NCBI GenBank assembly: GCA_008501765.1
Contig: QQUE01000007.1
Coordinates: 62,001 to 126,000, forward strand
Reading direction: 5' to 3'
DNA from: Calditrichota bacterium
Lineage (GTDB): Bacteria; Zhuqueibacterota; Zhuqueibacteria; Zhuqueibacterales; Geothermadaptataceae
Length of the DNA: 64,000 nucleotides
Part shown: in pieces, positions 28,291 to 38,570 of the stretch
Layout of the letters: each line of letters opens with the position of its first letter
How positions within the stretch are numbered: the stretch's first letter is position 1
Made by a program: the position numbers and the translations under genes
The notes under the pieces: model-generated
Told to the model about the DNA's origin: nothing
Database searches by the model: none
The model's input: only the letters and a program-made list of their open reading frames with translations

Positions 28291-29133
28291 TTAAACCACC
28301 CAGCCCAACAACAATGAAGCTGCAATGTATGAAAAGGCTTCGATGGTGCCCGCGCCAACATTTGGTTTTTCCTGATTGACCAACTCGTCGGTAAGCTTTT
28401 CACCGGGCAAAAGTAACTTATCTGTGATAAACCGAACCACAGGGAGAAGGACCAAGCCAAATACAATAAATCCGGCAAATTCGGATAGATTTTGCTGCCA
28501 GGAAATGAAATCGCCTTCGATGCTTATTCGAATGATATTGCCGAATGCAATCAGCACTCCGGCAAAGGAAACGCCCACAGCAACGTTGTCTTTTTCAATC
28601 TGTTCATGAATATCAAATGGGGTGATGAGGTCATAAATTCGGCTGACTAGAATCAAAACGGCTTGCCCGATCAACCAAAAAACGATGCCAGTCATCAAAT
28701 CTCCCTCGCCTTGAATAGCGCCGGCAACAACCAATCCGGAAGCGAGATAATTGCCACCGGCAATAGCCCCGGCTCCTGCATTTTGATCGCGGATAATCTC
28801 GTCTTCAATGCTAAATTTACTGAGAATGAGTTTCTCGTTGATGATGCCTGCCAGGTTTAGCAGAATGATCGCGAAAAATCCATAAAACAGAATATCGAAT
28901 ACATCATCAATCCAGCCGATCGAAGGGCCATCAAGAACGCCACCCAGGGCGAAAATGAGGCCAGAATAATAACCGACAACAGCAAGCGAGAGCGAAAAAT
29001 TATCGTTTTTGAGCAGCTCATGGTGCAAATCAAAACGGTGGTTAAATTTATCGAAAGCCCATTTTCCAAGTAAAAACACAACAAATGTTGATACCAGGTA
29101 AATGAGGGATGTTATTACTTGATCCAAAGACAT
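28291..29133 (-). CDS. DUF350 (YjfL-like) membrane protein
   Basis: Multi-TM with repeated halves: DIHEQIEKDNVAVGVSFAGVLIAFGNIIR and LHHELLKNDNFSLSLAVVGYYSGLIFALGG. Confidence 0.8.
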   Translation of the reverse strand: MSLDQVITSLIYLVSTFVVFLLGKWAFDKFNHRFDLHHELLKNDNFSLSLAVVGYYSGLIFALGGVLDGPSIGWIDDVFDILFYGFFAIILLNLAGIINEKLILSKFSIEDEIIRDQNAGAGAIAGGNYLASGLVVAGAIQGEGDLMTGIVFWLIGQAVLILVSRIYDLITPFDIHEQIEKDNVAVGVSFAGVLIAFGNIIRISIEGDFISWQQNLSEFAGFIVFGLVLLPVVRFITDKLLLPGEKLTDELVNQEKPNVGAGTIEAFSYIAASLLLGWVV

Positions 29134-29177
29134 GGAATTCCTCCAGTTAATTTAAGTTGAAGGGTGAAAATTGACAC

Positions 29178-29924
29178 TTATTTACCACCACGACTCGAGC
29201 TTCGACTGCGCACACTGCTCATATTGCTTCGCCGGACCCGGTTTTTAACTTTATTTGAAAATTTCGAAGAGCGCGCCCGTTCGTTGGCGACTTTCCGCTG
29301 GTAGAAATTGGGTTTCGTCTGCTTGGTGACGCGGCCGCTGGTGCCGTACATCGAGCCCTTCGAACCATAATAACTGCCATCGCCATAATATGGTGCACCA
29401 CGGCGCCTGTAGTCGGAGTAAGAATTCCAGTCGTTGCGATAAACCGGGCGATTGAACATGCCAAAAACCGTGCTCATCATCGCATATTTACCATACCACG
29501 ACCAAAATGAGCTGCCATTGCTATCGGTGCGCCATTGCCCGTAACGCTGATTGCCGACGTATTGATATCCAGGTGGGTATTTATCGTTGTTGGTTTTTCC
29601 ATCAGCAGATTTTGATGCGACGACCATGCCGAGATAGTTCGCATAATTGTCGAACTCCTTTTTGGGGATTTCAACCCAATCACCGATTTCACTTTGAAAA
29701 GTGAGTGAATCCGAACTCGATTCCTTCTGGCCATATACTGTCTTGTACCTGTGGTAATAATCTTTAAAAAAATTACCATCTTCACGCATGTCTTCCAATA
29801 TAATGGAATACTCCGGGTATTTATTCAGATTACTTTTTAACCGTTCGAGCGGCGTGCTGGCGCCACAAGCGATGCTGAATAAAACCAGAAAAATGAGGGT
29901 GAGATATTTTCGTGAATGCTTCAT
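29178..29924 (-). CDS. Hypothetical lipoprotein with Tyr/Gly- and Ser/Arg-rich C-terminus
   Basis: Lipobox FSIACG; tail RRSNMSSVRSRSSSRGGK. Confidence 0.65.
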   Translation of the reverse strand: MKHSRKYLTLIFLVLFSIACGASTPLERLKSNLNKYPEYSIILEDMREDGNFFKDYYHRYKTVYGQKESSSDSLTFQSEIGDWVEIPKKEFDNYANYLGMVVASKSADGKTNNDKYPPGYQYVGNQRYGQWRTDSNGSSFWSWYGKYAMMSTVFGMFNRPVYRNDWNSYSDYRRRGAPYYGDGSYYGSKGSMYGTSGRVTKQTKPNFYQRKVANERARSSKFSNKVKNRVRRSNMSSVRSRSSSRGGK

Positions 29925-29954
29925 GATACATCCCTTTTTAATTATATTTTAGAA

Positions 29955-30497
29955 TTACGACCCAGGTAAAATACTGGTAAACTGATATTCCTCTACGTAA
30001 AACCCAATGGACGCTTCAAATTCATTTTCTCCCCATTGTTCGATGCTGAGAAATTTTTCGTCATTTTCATCAACAAAATCCCAAACGATGAATTCTTTGC
30101 CTTCCGTTGCGCCATTTTCATACATCAAACCGGGACCAGATTCATCAAGGTAATAGGTTTTCTCTTTGTGGGTGATTTCTTCCGGTGGGTCATCATTGTC
30201 GATAATGTGCTGTTTAATTTGGCCGCCCAAAGCAGCGATAGCCACTTTTTTGCTCAGCGTCCATTCGACATCATCATCTTCAGCACGTTCGAGGTAGACT
30301 TTTTCACGGCCACTCTCCAATTCCCATTCTTCACTTTCATAACCGCCGTCAAACTCGTAGCGCCGGTAGCCTTTCACTTCCCAGGTTTTGAGATCATAAT
30401 CCAAAAAAAAGCCAACCTTGAGCTTTGACAACTCGAGATCAGCTAACGGATCAAAATCATCTTCCTCTTTTTTAAATTTATCAAAAAAGCCCATCAC
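29955..30497 (-). CDS. DUF4178-like protein
   Basis: LADLELSKLKVGFFLDYDLKTWEVKGYRRYEFDGGYESEEWELESGREKVYLERAEDDDVEWTLSKKV. Confidence 0.7.
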   Translation of the reverse strand: MMGFFDKFKKEEDDFDPLADLELSKLKVGFFLDYDLKTWEVKGYRRYEFDGGYESEEWELESGREKVYLERAEDDDVEWTLSKKVAIAALGGQIKQHIIDNDDPPEEITHKEKTYYLDESGPGLMYENGATEGKEFIVWDFVDENDEKFLSIEQWGENEFEASIGFYVEEYQFTSILPGS

Positions 30498-30831
30498 AAT
30501 ACTCCTTTATATAATATAATCGAATGAGATCAATACGGCGGTGAATGTTTAAATGTTGCAGCCTGAGTAAAGCAAAAAATATATTTTTTAATGTTATGCA
30601 AGTTTTCAAAATAAGTAAGTTAGCGGGGAATGTCAACAGGAATTGCTCAATTGACAAATGGGAAATTTTGGTTGTTATTTATCGTAAAGTAAATATGAAA
30701 TCTTTTCCATGTGGGCACAAAACCAATAAATTTGCGTTGTATCTATCCGAGTGGCTATTTATATTTTTGCTATGTTAACCTGTGTATTCAAATTTAATGT
30801 TTTTTAAACTTTATAAGGGAGGAAATGAAAA

Positions 30832-31644
30832 ATGAAAAAATGGGGCGCCTTTTTCATTTTTATTTTTGTTTTAGTATGTGCTTGTAGTAAGAATCCAGCC
30901 AAACAAGACAAACCCAGTCCGCCAGAAGGTATGGTTTTAGTTGATGGGGGATCTTTTCAAATGGGATCAGAGAAGGGTGATGATAATGAAAAACCTGTTC
31001 ATACTGTCACACTAAGTGCATTTTATATAAGCAAATATGAAATCACAAATGGTGAATTTTGTGATTTTCTTAATGAAAATGGAAATCAAAATAGGTTTAT
31101 TAATACCTGGTTGGATATTGATGATCCGGATTGTTTGATAGCGAAAGAAGATGGGCTTTATCAGCCTAAGCCTGGATTTACGAACCATCCAGTTGTTGAA
31201 GTGAGCTGGTATGGTGCGAAATCATTTTGTAGCTGGAAAGGTGGTCGACTTCCTACTGAAGCTGAGTGGGAATTTGCAGCACGCGGCGGCACAGAATCAT
31301 ATGGATTTTTATACAGTGGAAGCGATTTTGCTAAAAAAGTAGCGCATTATTTTAATAATTTTAGCACTCATGTATCCGAAGTCGGTATCAAAATTTCAAA
31401 TGAAATCGGAACACATGATATGAGCGGGAATGCTTGGGAGTGGTGTGCTGACTGGTATAAAGAATCTTACTATAGCGAAAGTGATTCGATTAATCCCGAG
31501 GGTCCTGTATCTGGTATTTCTCGGGTAGTTCGTGGCGGATCATGGCTTTCCTATACGAATGTTTTGCGATGTTCTGCACGCGGCTATTACAAGCCAGAAT
31601 TCACTGATAATAATTATGGATTTCGACTTGTTATTGATCCATAA
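30832..31644 (+). CDS. Formylglycine-generating enzyme (SUMF1)-family lipoprotein
   Basis: MVLVDGGSFQMGS...PVHTVTLSAFYISKYEITNGEFCDFLNE...GGRLPTEAEWEFAARGG...VVRGGSW; lipobox VCAC. Confidence 0.85.
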   Translation: MKKWGAFFIFIFVLVCACSKNPAKQDKPSPPEGMVLVDGGSFQMGSEKGDDNEKPVHTVTLSAFYISKYEITNGEFCDFLNENGNQNRFINTWLDIDDPDCLIAKEDGLYQPKPGFTNHPVVEVSWYGAKSFCSWKGGRLPTEAEWEFAARGGTESYGFLYSGSDFAKKVAHYFNNFSTHVSEVGIKISNEIGTHDMSGNAWEWCADWYKESYYSESDSINPEGPVSGISRVVRGGSWLSYTNVLRCSARGYYKPEFTDNNYGFRLVIDP

Positions 31645-31718
31645 TACTTACTTTCTTCACTTATCAATTTAGGATAAAAAATTGTTAATCTGTTTAGTCA
31701 ATATTTTTGAAAATCACC

Positions 31719-34700
31719 TTAATTGCTTTTGAAAAACATCAATGCTGGAATCTCCTGTTTTTCAATTTCCGGGCTAGAAAATGAGAGCTGCAAATGCATG
31801 CCACCACCAGCCTGAAAATAAGTGATTTTAATAGCATGCATACCTTGAGTTAGTTTAATCATTCCACTTCTTTCGCGTGAGCCATGCAAGCCGTCATTGT
31901 CAACTACAAGTTTATTATCTATAAATACATTGCTGCCATCATTTGAATTTAAATAGAATGTATAATCGCCCGGTTTTGAAATTTCCAGTTTACCGGTGAA
32001 AATGAGAGCAAATTTGTCGGATTTTGGATTAACCTGCTGTAGATCTATTTCATAAACGATGCCTGATTTTGTAGGGCTTAAGAGATCAAAGTCAGGTACT
32101 TTCTTCCAGGTCCCTTCAAAATATGAAAAATCTATTCCATTGACTTCAGGGTCAATAAATATTATTCGTGCTGATTTTATCGGCCCGGGTTTATATCCTT
32201 TTTTGTAAACTCGTGCGGAAATAATTGCACTTTTATCAAGTTCGAATGGTTGTTTAAACACTTGTGAATTTAAATCAGGTTCACTGCCGTCAAGTGTGAA
32301 TCTTATTTCAGCATCCTCTATTTCGCTGGTTATGTTTACAATTTCCGGGTTTGGTGCTAAAATCACTTTGTCACCGGGCGAAATAACCGGGGCTGAGAGC
32401 ATGGGATTTTTTATTAAATCACTCACATTTTTTGAGAAGAATGAATAGCGGCCTGCGCTAATCTCAAAGTGTGCTAAATTATTTTTAATTCCGACAAACG
32501 ATGCATCGCCCCCGGTCACAGTGACTTTATTTCTGCCTGTAGCTGGAATATAAACAGATGCCGTAGTGTTCGCCGGAATTCTTGTTTCAAATATAAAATC
32601 ACCATTTTTAGTTTGCCAATGGCTTTCGATATTTCCATGCATCGAATTGTAAGTTGCTTTTACAAATTTGAGACTTCCCACAGGCTTCGGTTTTAATATA
32701 ATATGTTTAAAACCCGGAGAATCAGGGTCGGGATTGATGCCAGCTAATCCCTGGAAAAACCACTGGCAGACGCTGCCAAACATCGGGTGGCTGTGGGATT
32801 CGCTGCCGCCCCAGGTTTCCCAAATCGTCGTTGCACCGCGGGAAATGTTGTAGCCAAAGCTGGGAAAATCACGCCGGTTCATCACTGTGTATGCCAGGTC
32901 AGTGCGCCCGTTTTCGGTCAGAACATCCAGCAGCAAAGGTGTTCCCAGCATGCCGGTATCAAAATGACCTTTGGTGCGCACTTCAATATTTTCTACAAGA
33001 TTTGCAAATACTTGTTTTTGGTGTTTTGCGGGAACCAGCCCGAATCCGAGAGCAAATACATTTGCACCCTGCCTGCCGATTGAGTAATTATTTGTCGTGT
33101 GATCAAAATATTTCCTGTGGAAAGCAATTTGCGTGGCTTTAGCCAATTCCTCAAATATCGCTGCATCCTTCTGTTTATCCAGCACTTTTGCGATTTTTGT
33201 CAGCAGGTTAAGATCGTGAAAATAATAAGCCGTACTAACCAAAGATGGGGGAACTTCAGTCGGATATGGCGGCACCCATTCACCCAGGTTTTTTTCAATC
33301 AGAATACCATTTTCATCCCTTAGGTGCTCAAGAAAATTTAACCATTTTTTCATGCCTGAATAATGCTCCGCGAGAACCTGCACATCGCCATAATATTGAT
33401 ACATGTGCCACGGAATAATGATATATGCCGATCCCCACGCTGTTCCGCCACCACCACTTTGGTAGGGTGCGGTATTGGGAACATATCCTGTTTTCGAGTT
33501 TTGTGCATCTTTGATGTCATCGAGCCATTTCGTGTAAAAGGATGCCATATCAAAGCTATAGATTGCTGCTTGTGCTGCAATTTGGCCATCGCCTGTGTAT
33601 CCGCGACGTTCACGGTGCGGGCAATCGCTGGGAACGCCGCCGTGCATATTGCCTAACTGTGTCCATTGGAAATGGGTATAAATATCGTTGAATAGGGGAT
33701 TGGAACAGGAAAATGTTCCAGCAGAATCAACGTCTGTGTTTACAATTCGTCCTTCTAAACTTTCGATGGTCAATGTCATGGGCGCATTCAAAACATCAAC
33801 ATATCGGAATGCGTGCCAGGTGAACCGCGGTTCCCATGTTTCAAGGCTATCACCTTTTAAAATGTACGTATCCGTTTGCCCGAAGGTAAATCCGAATTCC
33901 TCGATAAATTTTAATTTGATGGTGTCACCGCGTGCACCGCTGAGTTTGAGCCGAACCCATCCAGAAATCAATTGCCCCATGTCGTAGCGATAAACTCCTT
34001 TTTCTGGAATTGTGATAGAAACGGGTTTGATAGTTTTAATAATTCGATCTGGTGGTGACATTTGCGCCATTAGTTTTCCTTCGGGCGCGCGGACAATCTG
34101 TGCACGACTCCAGTTGCTGTCATCAAAACCGCTTTCATTCCAGCCTGGATTTTCTCTCCGTGCATCATAGATTTCTCCGTTATACAAACCATTGTGCAAA
34201 ATCGGCCCATAGGCAGTTTTCCAGCTTGTATCGCTGATTATGATTTCTTTAGAGCCTTCGATGAGTTCGATTTCCATCTGTGCGATGAAACGGGGTGTAT
34301 CGTAAGATAGTGGTTCATCTTCATTCCTATCATTTTGGAAGTACCAGCCATTGCCCAAACACACACCAATCGCATTATTTCCCGAATTTAGGAAAGCAGT
34401 GACATCAAAACTTTCATACAAAACACGGGTTGCCATGTTTTTGACTCTGCTTTCCTTTAAATCTTGTGATTGCCTTTTGTCGTAGTTGGTATGGTTTGGT
34501 GACAATACATGGTCGCCGATTTTCATTCCATTGATCGACAATTCATAATATCCCAAGCCACTGATGTAAATTCGGGCGGATTTGACTGACTTGCTGAGCA
34601 CAAAATCTTTTCTAAAATAGGGTGCAGGGTTCCTTTCCCGGCCAATTTGTTGTTTTTCCTCGGGCATACCAACCCATTTTCCCAGCCAATCCGAAGCAAG

Positions 34701-35105
34701 AAGTCCCATTTCCCACTGTGCAATTTCACTCCAACTCGAAGCTGAATTTGTTTCATCCCAGATTCGTACTTTCCAAAAGACCTGCTGCCGATGGATTAAT
34801 TCATTGCCAGAATATTTTATGTGAATAGATTTGTTCGATTCGACTTTGCCGCTATCCCACAAATCTCCTTTGTTTTCTTTTAATTTTTCCTTGCTGGAAG
34901 CAGCGAGGATTTGATAGGCAGTTTGCTTCTTTTTCGGTTGTTTGGATTCAATAATCCAGCTTAAATGGGGATTTCCAATATCAATACCGAGTGGATTTTT
35001 GAGGTATTCGCAGCGTAACTTTTTAACTTTAATCTCATCTATTGCTGTTGACTCGGCTGGCAGGACAAATATTAAAATCATAAATAAAACGAAGATTTTT
35101 TTCAC
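31719..35105 (-). CDS. Alpha-L-rhamnosidase (GH78) with chitobiase-like and PA14 C-terminal domains
   Basis: CEYLKNPLGIDIGNPHLSWIIES start domain, PSDCPHRERRGYTGDGQIAAQ; C-term FTLDGSEPDLNSQVFKQPFEL and GDYTFYLNSNDGSNVFIDNKLVVDNDG. Confidence 0.85.
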   Translation of the reverse strand: MKKIFVLFMILIFVLPAESTAIDEIKVKKLRCEYLKNPLGIDIGNPHLSWIIESKQPKKKQTAYQILAASSKEKLKENKGDLWDSGKVESNKSIHIKYSGNELIHRQQVFWKVRIWDETNSASSWSEIAQWEMGLLASDWLGKWVGMPEEKQQIGRERNPAPYFRKDFVLSKSVKSARIYISGLGYYELSINGMKIGDHVLSPNHTNYDKRQSQDLKESRVKNMATRVLYESFDVTAFLNSGNNAIGVCLGNGWYFQNDRNEDEPLSYDTPRFIAQMEIELIEGSKEIIISDTSWKTAYGPILHNGLYNGEIYDARRENPGWNESGFDDSNWSRAQIVRAPEGKLMAQMSPPDRIIKTIKPVSITIPEKGVYRYDMGQLISGWVRLKLSGARGDTIKLKFIEEFGFTFGQTDTYILKGDSLETWEPRFTWHAFRYVDVLNAPMTLTIESLEGRIVNTDVDSAGTFSCSNPLFNDIYTHFQWTQLGNMHGGVPSDCPHRERRGYTGDGQIAAQAAIYSFDMASFYTKWLDDIKDAQNSKTGYVPNTAPYQSGGGGTAWGSAYIIIPWHMYQYYGDVQVLAEHYSGMKKWLNFLEHLRDENGILIEKNLGEWVPPYPTEVPPSLVSTAYYFHDLNLLTKIAKVLDKQKDAAIFEELAKATQIAFHRKYFDHTTNNYSIGRQGANVFALGFGLVPAKHQKQVFANLVENIEVRTKGHFDTGMLGTPLLLDVLTENGRTDLAYTVMNRRDFPSFGYNISRGATTIWETWGGSESHSHPMFGSVCQWFFQGLAGINPDPDSPGFKHIILKPKPVGSLKFVKATYNSMHGNIESHWQTKNGDFIFETRIPANTTASVYIPATGRNKVTVTGGDASFVGIKNNLAHFEISAGRYSFFSKNVSDLIKNPMLSAPVISPGDKVILAPNPEIVNITSEIEDAEIRFTLDGSEPDLNSQVFKQPFELDKSAIISARVYKKGYKPGPIKSARIIFIDPEVNGIDFSYFEGTWKKVPDFDLLSPTKSGIVYEIDLQQVNPKSDKFALIFTGKLEISKPGDYTFYLNSNDGSNVFIDNKLVVDNDGLHGSRERSGMIKLTQGMHAIKITYFQAGGGMHLQLSFSSPEIEKQEIPALMFFKSN

Positions 35106-35409
35106 CGTGTATGCCTTCTATTTTGAAAGTGCAAATTAAATTTTGTATTACTGCAAGTGTGAATTTAATTGAAATTTACTATAAATGCCTGACTTATTTA
35201 TCATTTTAAGGCAGCCTTTTAGGATTTAAACGGAAAAAGGTGAATGGCCCAAGTTAGATTTTTTAAAAATCTTGCCCGGTTGAACATCTATTCTTTGTTT
35301 TTTTGCTTAAAGTGACTTATACTTTACACTTTAAGAAATTTTTCAGGTTGGATAGAAGTGTAAATAGGGTTTAAAAGATGTTCTACCGGAGAAAACTGGA
35401 GGAAATTAC

Positions 35410-37155
35410 GTGTCCACACTAACTGACGGCCAGGGGCGAATTATCCGCAAAGGGCCGTACCCTGAACTGACTCCCCACGCTGTATTTGTCGGCTATTTTC
35501 TCGGCGTGCTTATCGCTTTGAGTATTGGCTATGCTGCACTCATCCTCGGCTTTTCAATCGAAGGATCTGAGCTCGCTGCAATTCTTGGTTTTGGAATCCT
35601 GCGCGGATTGATGAATCGAACCAGTATCGTTGAGAACAATATTAATCAGACTGTTGCCAGTGCTGTTAACAGCGCTTCAGCCGGGATGATGTTTTCAGTA
35701 CCGGCGTTGTTTATTCTTGAACAAACTGAGTTTAATGCAATCGTCATGGTGTTTTCTTGTATTGCCGGTGGAATTCTGGGGGTCGCTTTTATTATTCCTC
35801 TGCGCAAGCAAATGATCGATTTTGAGCGGCTTACCTATCCCGGCGGCGTGGCTGTGGCCACAATCCTGAAATCTCCGGGCGCCGGCATTCGCAAAGCTAT
35901 TTATCTCATTGCAGGAGCCGGACTCAGTGCAATCATCCATTTTATCAGCCAGACAACCGGTTTTGAAAATTGGGATGTTGGTGCATTGTTGGGTTTGCCG
36001 GACTACATGAATGGAATTTGGTATGTTTCTCTGATGACAATCGGCGTTGGTTTTATTGCGGGCAAAGGCGGGGTCTTTTTTATTATTGGCGGTTATATTT
36101 GTTATTGGATTTTAGCCCCGGCGCTCTCCGGCCTCGATCTGCTACCCACACCCGAAACTTTAGCCGCCGCCGGCCAGACAATGCCCGGTTATCTGCGGCT
36201 TTCCCTCTTTCGTCCTGTTGGTATTGGAATGCTCATCGGTGGCGCACTCACGGGAATTGTTCTTGCATTGCCACTAATCGTAAGTGCGATTAAAAGCATG
36301 CAGATGGCTTCAAAAGTTAAATCAGCGATTTCTCAGGATGAAATGCCAATTAAATTGCTTTATTTTGCCATCGCCGGAGCTACATTATTGCTCTTTGTCA
36401 TCGCGATAAATTCAACTGCAGAAATGGGTATAATTCGTGGCTCATTAATGGCTCTTTTGGGCACGTTGTGGATTTGGGTCGCCGGGGTCATTTTATCAGA
36501 ATGTATCGGTCGCACAAACTGGTCGCCCCTCAGCGGAATGACGCTGATTGCAGTCACGATATTAATTATCATCAGCTCCGGATTGGGTGACAAAGCTGCC
36601 ATCATTTCATCGATAATGGTTGGCGCTGCCGCTTGCGTGGCCATGTCGCAGGCCACCGATTTGATGCTCGATTTAAAAACAGGCTACTTGCTCGGTGCAT
36701 CCCCGCGTCAGCAGCAGACAGGGCAGTTTCTCGGCACGTGGCTGGGGCCAATTGTCATTATGGCCTTAATATTTGTTTTGCATAACGCTTACGGTCTTGG
36801 CAGTGACCGGCTTCCTGCTCCACAGGGCCAGGCATTGGCGTCGATGATTACTGGAATTTTAGGCGGCGAAGTGCCGGTGCAAAAGTATGTTGCAGGAGCA
36901 GGCCTGGGCGCCATTTTGAGTATGAGCGGCGTTGGCGGATTGGGCGTTCTCGTTGGGCTCGGATTTTATCTGCCGTTTAATATCGTTCTAACTTATAGCA
37001 TTGGCAGTCTGTTGCGTGTTTTTACCGACTGGAAAATGGGCCACCGTTTTGGCGATGAAGTGGGAATTCCGGTTGCGGCCGGGCTTATCGTCGGGGAAGC
37101 GCTTGTGGGTGTTGGTTTTGCAATTTATTATATCATCGTCGGCGGCATAGGTTAG
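35410..37155 (+). CDS. OPT family oligopeptide transporter
   Basis: ~14 TM segments, NNINQTVASAVNSASAGMMFSVPALFIL, FERLTYPGGVAVATILKS; GTG start. Confidence 0.88.
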   Translation: MSTLTDGQGRIIRKGPYPELTPHAVFVGYFLGVLIALSIGYAALILGFSIEGSELAAILGFGILRGLMNRTSIVENNINQTVASAVNSASAGMMFSVPALFILEQTEFNAIVMVFSCIAGGILGVAFIIPLRKQMIDFERLTYPGGVAVATILKSPGAGIRKAIYLIAGAGLSAIIHFISQTTGFENWDVGALLGLPDYMNGIWYVSLMTIGVGFIAGKGGVFFIIGGYICYWILAPALSGLDLLPTPETLAAAGQTMPGYLRLSLFRPVGIGMLIGGALTGIVLALPLIVSAIKSMQMASKVKSAISQDEMPIKLLYFAIAGATLLLFVIAINSTAEMGIIRGSLMALLGTLWIWVAGVILSECIGRTNWSPLSGMTLIAVTILIIISSGLGDKAAIISSIMVGAAACVAMSQATDLMLDLKTGYLLGASPRQQQTGQFLGTWLGPIVIMALIFVLHNAYGLGSDRLPAPQGQALASMITGILGGEVPVQKYVAGAGLGAILSMSGVGGLGVLVGLGFYLPFNIVLTYSIGSLLRVFTDWKMGHRFGDEVGIPVAAGLIVGEALVGVGFAIYYIIVGGIG

Positions 37156-37166
37156 GAGAAGAAAAA

Positions 37167-37712
37167 ATGAATATGAAAACTATTGGTTATTTGCTATTGA
37201 CTGCTGGCGTGCTTGGTGGGTCTCTGATAAGTGTGCTCGAAGTTCTTGAAGTAAACTGGATTAATTTCATCGGCGCCGTGGTCGTCGCTTTGGTGGGAAT
37301 TATTATCGTTCGACGTGAGATATCTAAGGAAAGTACTTCCGAAGGAAAGATTGCCGGAAATATACAAGACATTGCCGAGAGCCTTGATAAAATTGTTGAC
37401 GAACTAGCCGTAATTAACACCGGCAACACAGATGAGGGTCCAGAAGATCCTTACAAAGTTCACGGCCAACTGGATGTCAATTTGCCGGGTTACTTTGATA
37501 AATTCGTTGAAGCACGTGGCAGTCTTGGCCATGTATACGGACTTCAGGTTTACGCTGATATTATGAACAGTTTTGCGGCTGGAGAAAGGTATGTCAACCG
37601 CGTTTGGTCAGCCTCAGCCGATGGCTATATCGATGAAAGCCGGGAATATCTCAACCGGGCTCAGGAACAGTTTCTTGAAGCACAACAAAAATTTAAAGCA
37701 CTGAAATCATAA
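37167..37712 (+). CDS. Hypothetical small membrane protein downstream of OPT transporter
   Basis: Two N-terminal TM helices then soluble alpha-helical domain; 12-nt gap to OPT gene. Confidence 0.6.
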   Translation: MNMKTIGYLLLTAGVLGGSLISVLEVLEVNWINFIGAVVVALVGIIIVRREISKESTSEGKIAGNIQDIAESLDKIVDELAVINTGNTDEGPEDPYKVHGQLDVNLPGYFDKFVEARGSLGHVYGLQVYADIMNSFAAGERYVNRVWSASADGYIDESREYLNRAQEQFLEAQQKFKALKS

Positions 37713-37719
37713 AAGAGGA

Positions 37720-38520
37720 ATGATGGAACCAACTTATTTTATTTGGGATGTAAGCCCGGAAATTACATCAATCGGCCCATTGAGCCTGCGCTGGTACAGC
37801 CTGTGTTTTATGCTCACTTTTTTAATCGGGCTGTTTATCATGCGAATTATATTTAAAAAAGAAGGTAAAAAACTTGCTGATGTCGACCCGCTTTTTATTC
37901 ACATGATGGCCGGAACGGCAATTGGCGCCCGGCTCGGACATTGCCTGTTTTATGATCCGCTGTACTATTTGAGTAATCCCATCGATATTCTCAAAGTCTG
38001 GGAGGGAGGGCTGGCCAGCCACGGCGGTGCGATCGGGATTTTGATTGCATTGTGGCTTTACGCAAGAAATCGCAAAGATCAACCGCTAATGTGGGTTTTT
38101 GATCGCCTTGTTATTCCATCGGCGCTGGGTGGTTTTTTCATTCGGCTGGGCAACTTTTTCAACTCAGAGATTCTCGGAACCCCGACGGATGTTTCCTGGG
38201 CGATAATCTTCAAACGTTATGATCTGGTGCCACGCCACCCGACGATGCTGTACGAATCATTCGGCTATCTGTTGATTTTTCTGGTGCTGGCCTGGGTCTA
38301 CAAACATTACGATGGGAAAATACCGGAAGGGCTAACCTTTGGATTGTTTTTTCTGCTCATATTCGCCTGGCGGTTTTTTGCTGAATTTTATAAAATGCAC
38401 CAGGCTGCATTTGGAGAAGAAATGATGTTAAGCATGGGGCAGATTTTAAGTATTCCAGCCATATTGATGGGTGGATATTTCGTGATTAAAGCATTAAAAA
38501 TTATACCGGCGCCAAAATAA
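37720..38520 (+). CDS. lgt: Prolipoprotein diacylglyceryl transferase
   Basis: LRWYSLCFML, AGTAIGARLGHCLFYDP, EGGLASHGGAIGI, RLGNFFNSEILG, HPTMLYES. Confidence 0.92.
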   Translation: MMEPTYFIWDVSPEITSIGPLSLRWYSLCFMLTFLIGLFIMRIIFKKEGKKLADVDPLFIHMMAGTAIGARLGHCLFYDPLYYLSNPIDILKVWEGGLASHGGAIGILIALWLYARNRKDQPLMWVFDRLVIPSALGGFFIRLGNFFNSEILGTPTDVSWAIIFKRYDLVPRHPTMLYESFGYLLIFLVLAWVYKHYDGKIPEGLTFGLFFLLIFAWRFFAEFYKMHQAAFGEEMMLSMGQILSIPAILMGGYFVIKALKIIPAPK

Positions 38521-38563
38521 AATTTCATGGTGCGATGTTTGGAAAACTTCGCACCATGAAATT
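38521..38563. terminator. Bidirectional terminator hairpin
   Basis: AATTTCATGGTGCGA (38521-38535) and TCGCACCATGAAATT (38549-38563), 15-bp perfect arms between convergent genes. Confidence 0.8.
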
Positions 38564-38570
38564 AATTCTA

